A stretch of DNA of 7,158 nt from Desulfobacterales bacterium. Its GTDB lineage: Bacteria; Desulfobacterota; Desulfobacteria; Desulfobacterales; JAHIVH01. The stretch is taken from assembly GCA_020056645.1 (NCBI GenBank), contig JAGVHJ010000221.1, forward strand, positions 1 to 7,158. Direction: 5' to 3'. The position numbers were made by a program, and so were the translations under genes. Under the pieces are notes generated by a model. It ran no database searches and was not told the DNA's origin. It was given only the letters and a program-made list of their open reading frames with translations. Numbering within the stretch: position 1 is the first letter of the stretch; each line of letters begins with the position of its first letter. Shown piece after piece: positions 5,724 through 7,158 of the stretch.

Positions 5724-7158
5724 TCATGGGTTGTAAATATCCTTGTAGGTTTCGCGAATCACTTTTTTGTTCGTTTTCCCGACGCTGGTTCTGGGGATCT
5801 GATTCACAAAGAGAATCGATTCGGGAAGTTGCCATTTGGCGAATTTTTTGGCCAGATGGTCCCGGATTTCATCTGTTGTGATGTTCTCTTTCTCTTCGGG
5901 CCGGGGAACCACCAGGGCCACGGGACGCTCTTCCCACTTTGGGTGGGCCACCCCAGTCACCGCCGCCTCAAGCACTTTGGGATGAGAGAGAATTTCGTTT
6001 TCCATATCCACGGATGAAATCCATTCGCCGCCGCTCTTGATCAGGTCTTTTACCCTGTCGGTGATTTTCAGATAGCCTTCCTTGTCGATGGTGCCCGCGT
6101 CCCCGCTTTTCCAGAAGCCGTCCGTCGTAAAATTGACTTCCGATCCCGGTGCGTTGTAATAGCTTCCTGTAATCCACGGTCCCCGGATGAGAATTTCGCC
6201 GGGCGATTTCCCATCCCTGGGAAGCTCAGCCCCCTGATGGTCCACGGTTTTCATGTCGAGCCCCACCACACAAATTCCCTGCTTCCGTTTTAGATCCCAC
6301 TTCTCCTCTTCGGATAATTCTTTTTCAAGCCATGGCGTCATCGTGTTGCCACACACAAGGGGCGTTGTTTCCGTTGCACCGTATGCATGGAGGATTTCCG
6401 CCCCCGTCAACTGTTTATATGCTTTCATCATGGCGATGGATGGCTCGGTCGCGCCGCACAGAAAACGGGTTCTGGAGAGATCGGGTTTCTTATCGAGCTT
6501 CTTTAGATATTCGAGCATGGGCATGAGAAGGGCAGGCGCGCCTGCGGCGATCGTCACGTTTTCGGAAACAAGGGGCTCCGCCAGCGTGCCTAGATCGAGT
6601 GCGTTATACATTCCGGGCAGCACATACTTGGCTCCCGTTATCATGGCCGCATGGGCCCCACCCCACCCCATGGCGTGAAACATGGGTACAAGCTGGTAAT
6701 AACAGTCCTTCACGCTCATTTCGCCGGTTAAAGCCACCGCCATGGCGTGAAGATAGATGCTCCGGTGGGAGTAGTAGACTCCCTTGGGTTTTCCGGTGGT
6801 TCCTGTGGTGTAACAGGCTCCATAGGCGGATTTCTCATCTATGACCGGCCATTGGAAATCCTCTTGTTCGTCTTGGAGAAGTTCATCGTAGCTGTAAACG
6901 GGCGAGAGCCGGGTGTTAATGGCGGAAAGAGGTTTGTCCGTGGCGATAATATAGCCCTGAACGCTTTTGCATGAAGGCGCGATCGCCTCCACCAGAGGAA
7001 GCAGTGTTTCGTCCACCACGATAAATTTGGCTTCCGAGTGATTCACCACATAGCTTAGGTCCGGAGGAGAGAGGCGGATATTCATCAAAAGAATAACGCT
7101 TCCCGTACCAGGAATACCATAGTACATTTCAAACTGGCGATGGGAATTCCAATCCATG
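5724..7158 (-). CDS. AMP-forming acyl-CoA ligase (fatty-acid type), N-terminus cut by window edge
   Basis: Adenylate-forming ligase of the ANL superfamily: it activates a carboxylic acid with ATP to an acyl-adenylate and transfers it to CoA in the cytoplasm. With the first visible Met as residue 1, the ATP P-loop motif YTTGTTGKPKG is at 117-127, HAYGATETTP at 257-266, the SGDAG/GYLKITDRVKDLIKSGGEWIS hinge region around 351-381, and the C-terminal catalytic lysine in RTSVGKTNKK is K461. All core motifs are intact. The visible start at 7157 is probably an internal Met: the opening MDWNSHRQFEMYYGIPG matches a segment normally about 60-70 residues inside medium/long-chain acyl-CoA ligases, so the true start lies beyond the window. 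It ends with TGA, 44 bases before the BKACE gene and with no terminator between, so the two are probably co-transcribed. Substrate chain length cannot be read from the sequence; a medium-chain or branched acid is as likely as a long-chain one. Confidence 0.93.
   Translation of the reverse strand, partial: MDWNSHRQFEMYYGIPGTGSVILLMNIRLSPPDLSYVVNHSEAKFIVVDETLLPLVEAIAPSCKSVQGYIIATDKPLSAINTRLSPVYSYDELLQDEQEDFQWPVIDEKSAYGACYTTGTTGKPKGVYYSHRSIYLHAMAVALTGEMSVKDCYYQLVPMFHAMGWGGAHAAMITGAKYVLPGMYNALDLGTLAEPLVSENVTIAAGAPALLMPMLEYLKKLDKKPDLSRTRFLCGATEPSIAMMKAYKQLTGAEILHAYGATETTPLVCGNTMTPWLEKELSEEEKWDLKRKQGICVVGLDMKTVDHQGAELPRDGKSPGEILIRGPWITGSYYNAPGSEVNFTTDGFWKSGDAGTIDKEGYLKITDRVKDLIKSGGEWISSVDMENEILSHPKVLEAAVTGVAHPKWEERPVALVVPRPEEKENITTDEIRDHLAKKFAKWQLPESILFVNQIPRTSVGKTNKKVIRETYKDIYNP

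Overview
The window looks like part of a bacterial chromosome with roughly balanced base composition. Every gene I can support lies on the minus strand. Content (an acyl-CoA ligase beside a beta-keto acid cleavage enzyme, an oxygen-sensitive radical SAM aminomutase, a cysteine-cluster protein) fits an anaerobic or microaerobic Gram-negative, perhaps a Desulfobacterota-like organism. That placement is inferred from gene content only. No RNA gene, insertion sequence, CRISPR array or phage gene was seen.

Right part (7158 down to 4819): a probable two-gene catabolic operon. It holds a fatty-acid type AMP-forming acyl-CoA ligase, cut by the window edge at its N-terminus, and after 44 bases a BKACE-family enzyme (beta-keto acid cleavage, related to Kce). 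A 303-base gap follows (4818-4516). It contains two terminator-like hairpins, a GC-rich inverted repeat and a weak promoter candidate, so it looks like a transcription boundary.

Left part (4515 down to 81): a compact four-gene cassette in which each gene overlaps the next (8, 29 and 10 bases). In order it encodes a KamA-type lysine 2,3-aminomutase, a YkgJ-type cysteine-cluster protein, a stand-alone D-Ala-D-Ala-ligase-like ATP-grasp enzyme, and an ATP-grasp enzyme fused to a C-terminal GNAT acetyltransferase. The aminomutase keeps the two aspartates that bind the lysine side-chain amine but has lost the zinc site of clostridial lysine aminomutase.

My reading is that the cassette makes a small amide or dipeptide from beta-lysine (or another beta-amino acid), acetylated by the GNAT domain. 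This resembles N-epsilon-acetyl-beta-lysine and N-acetylglutaminylglutamine amide osmolyte synthesis but uses a different gene set. The individual families are clear; the product is inference. The last 80 bases at the left edge hold no complete gene, although a new reading frame may begin there.
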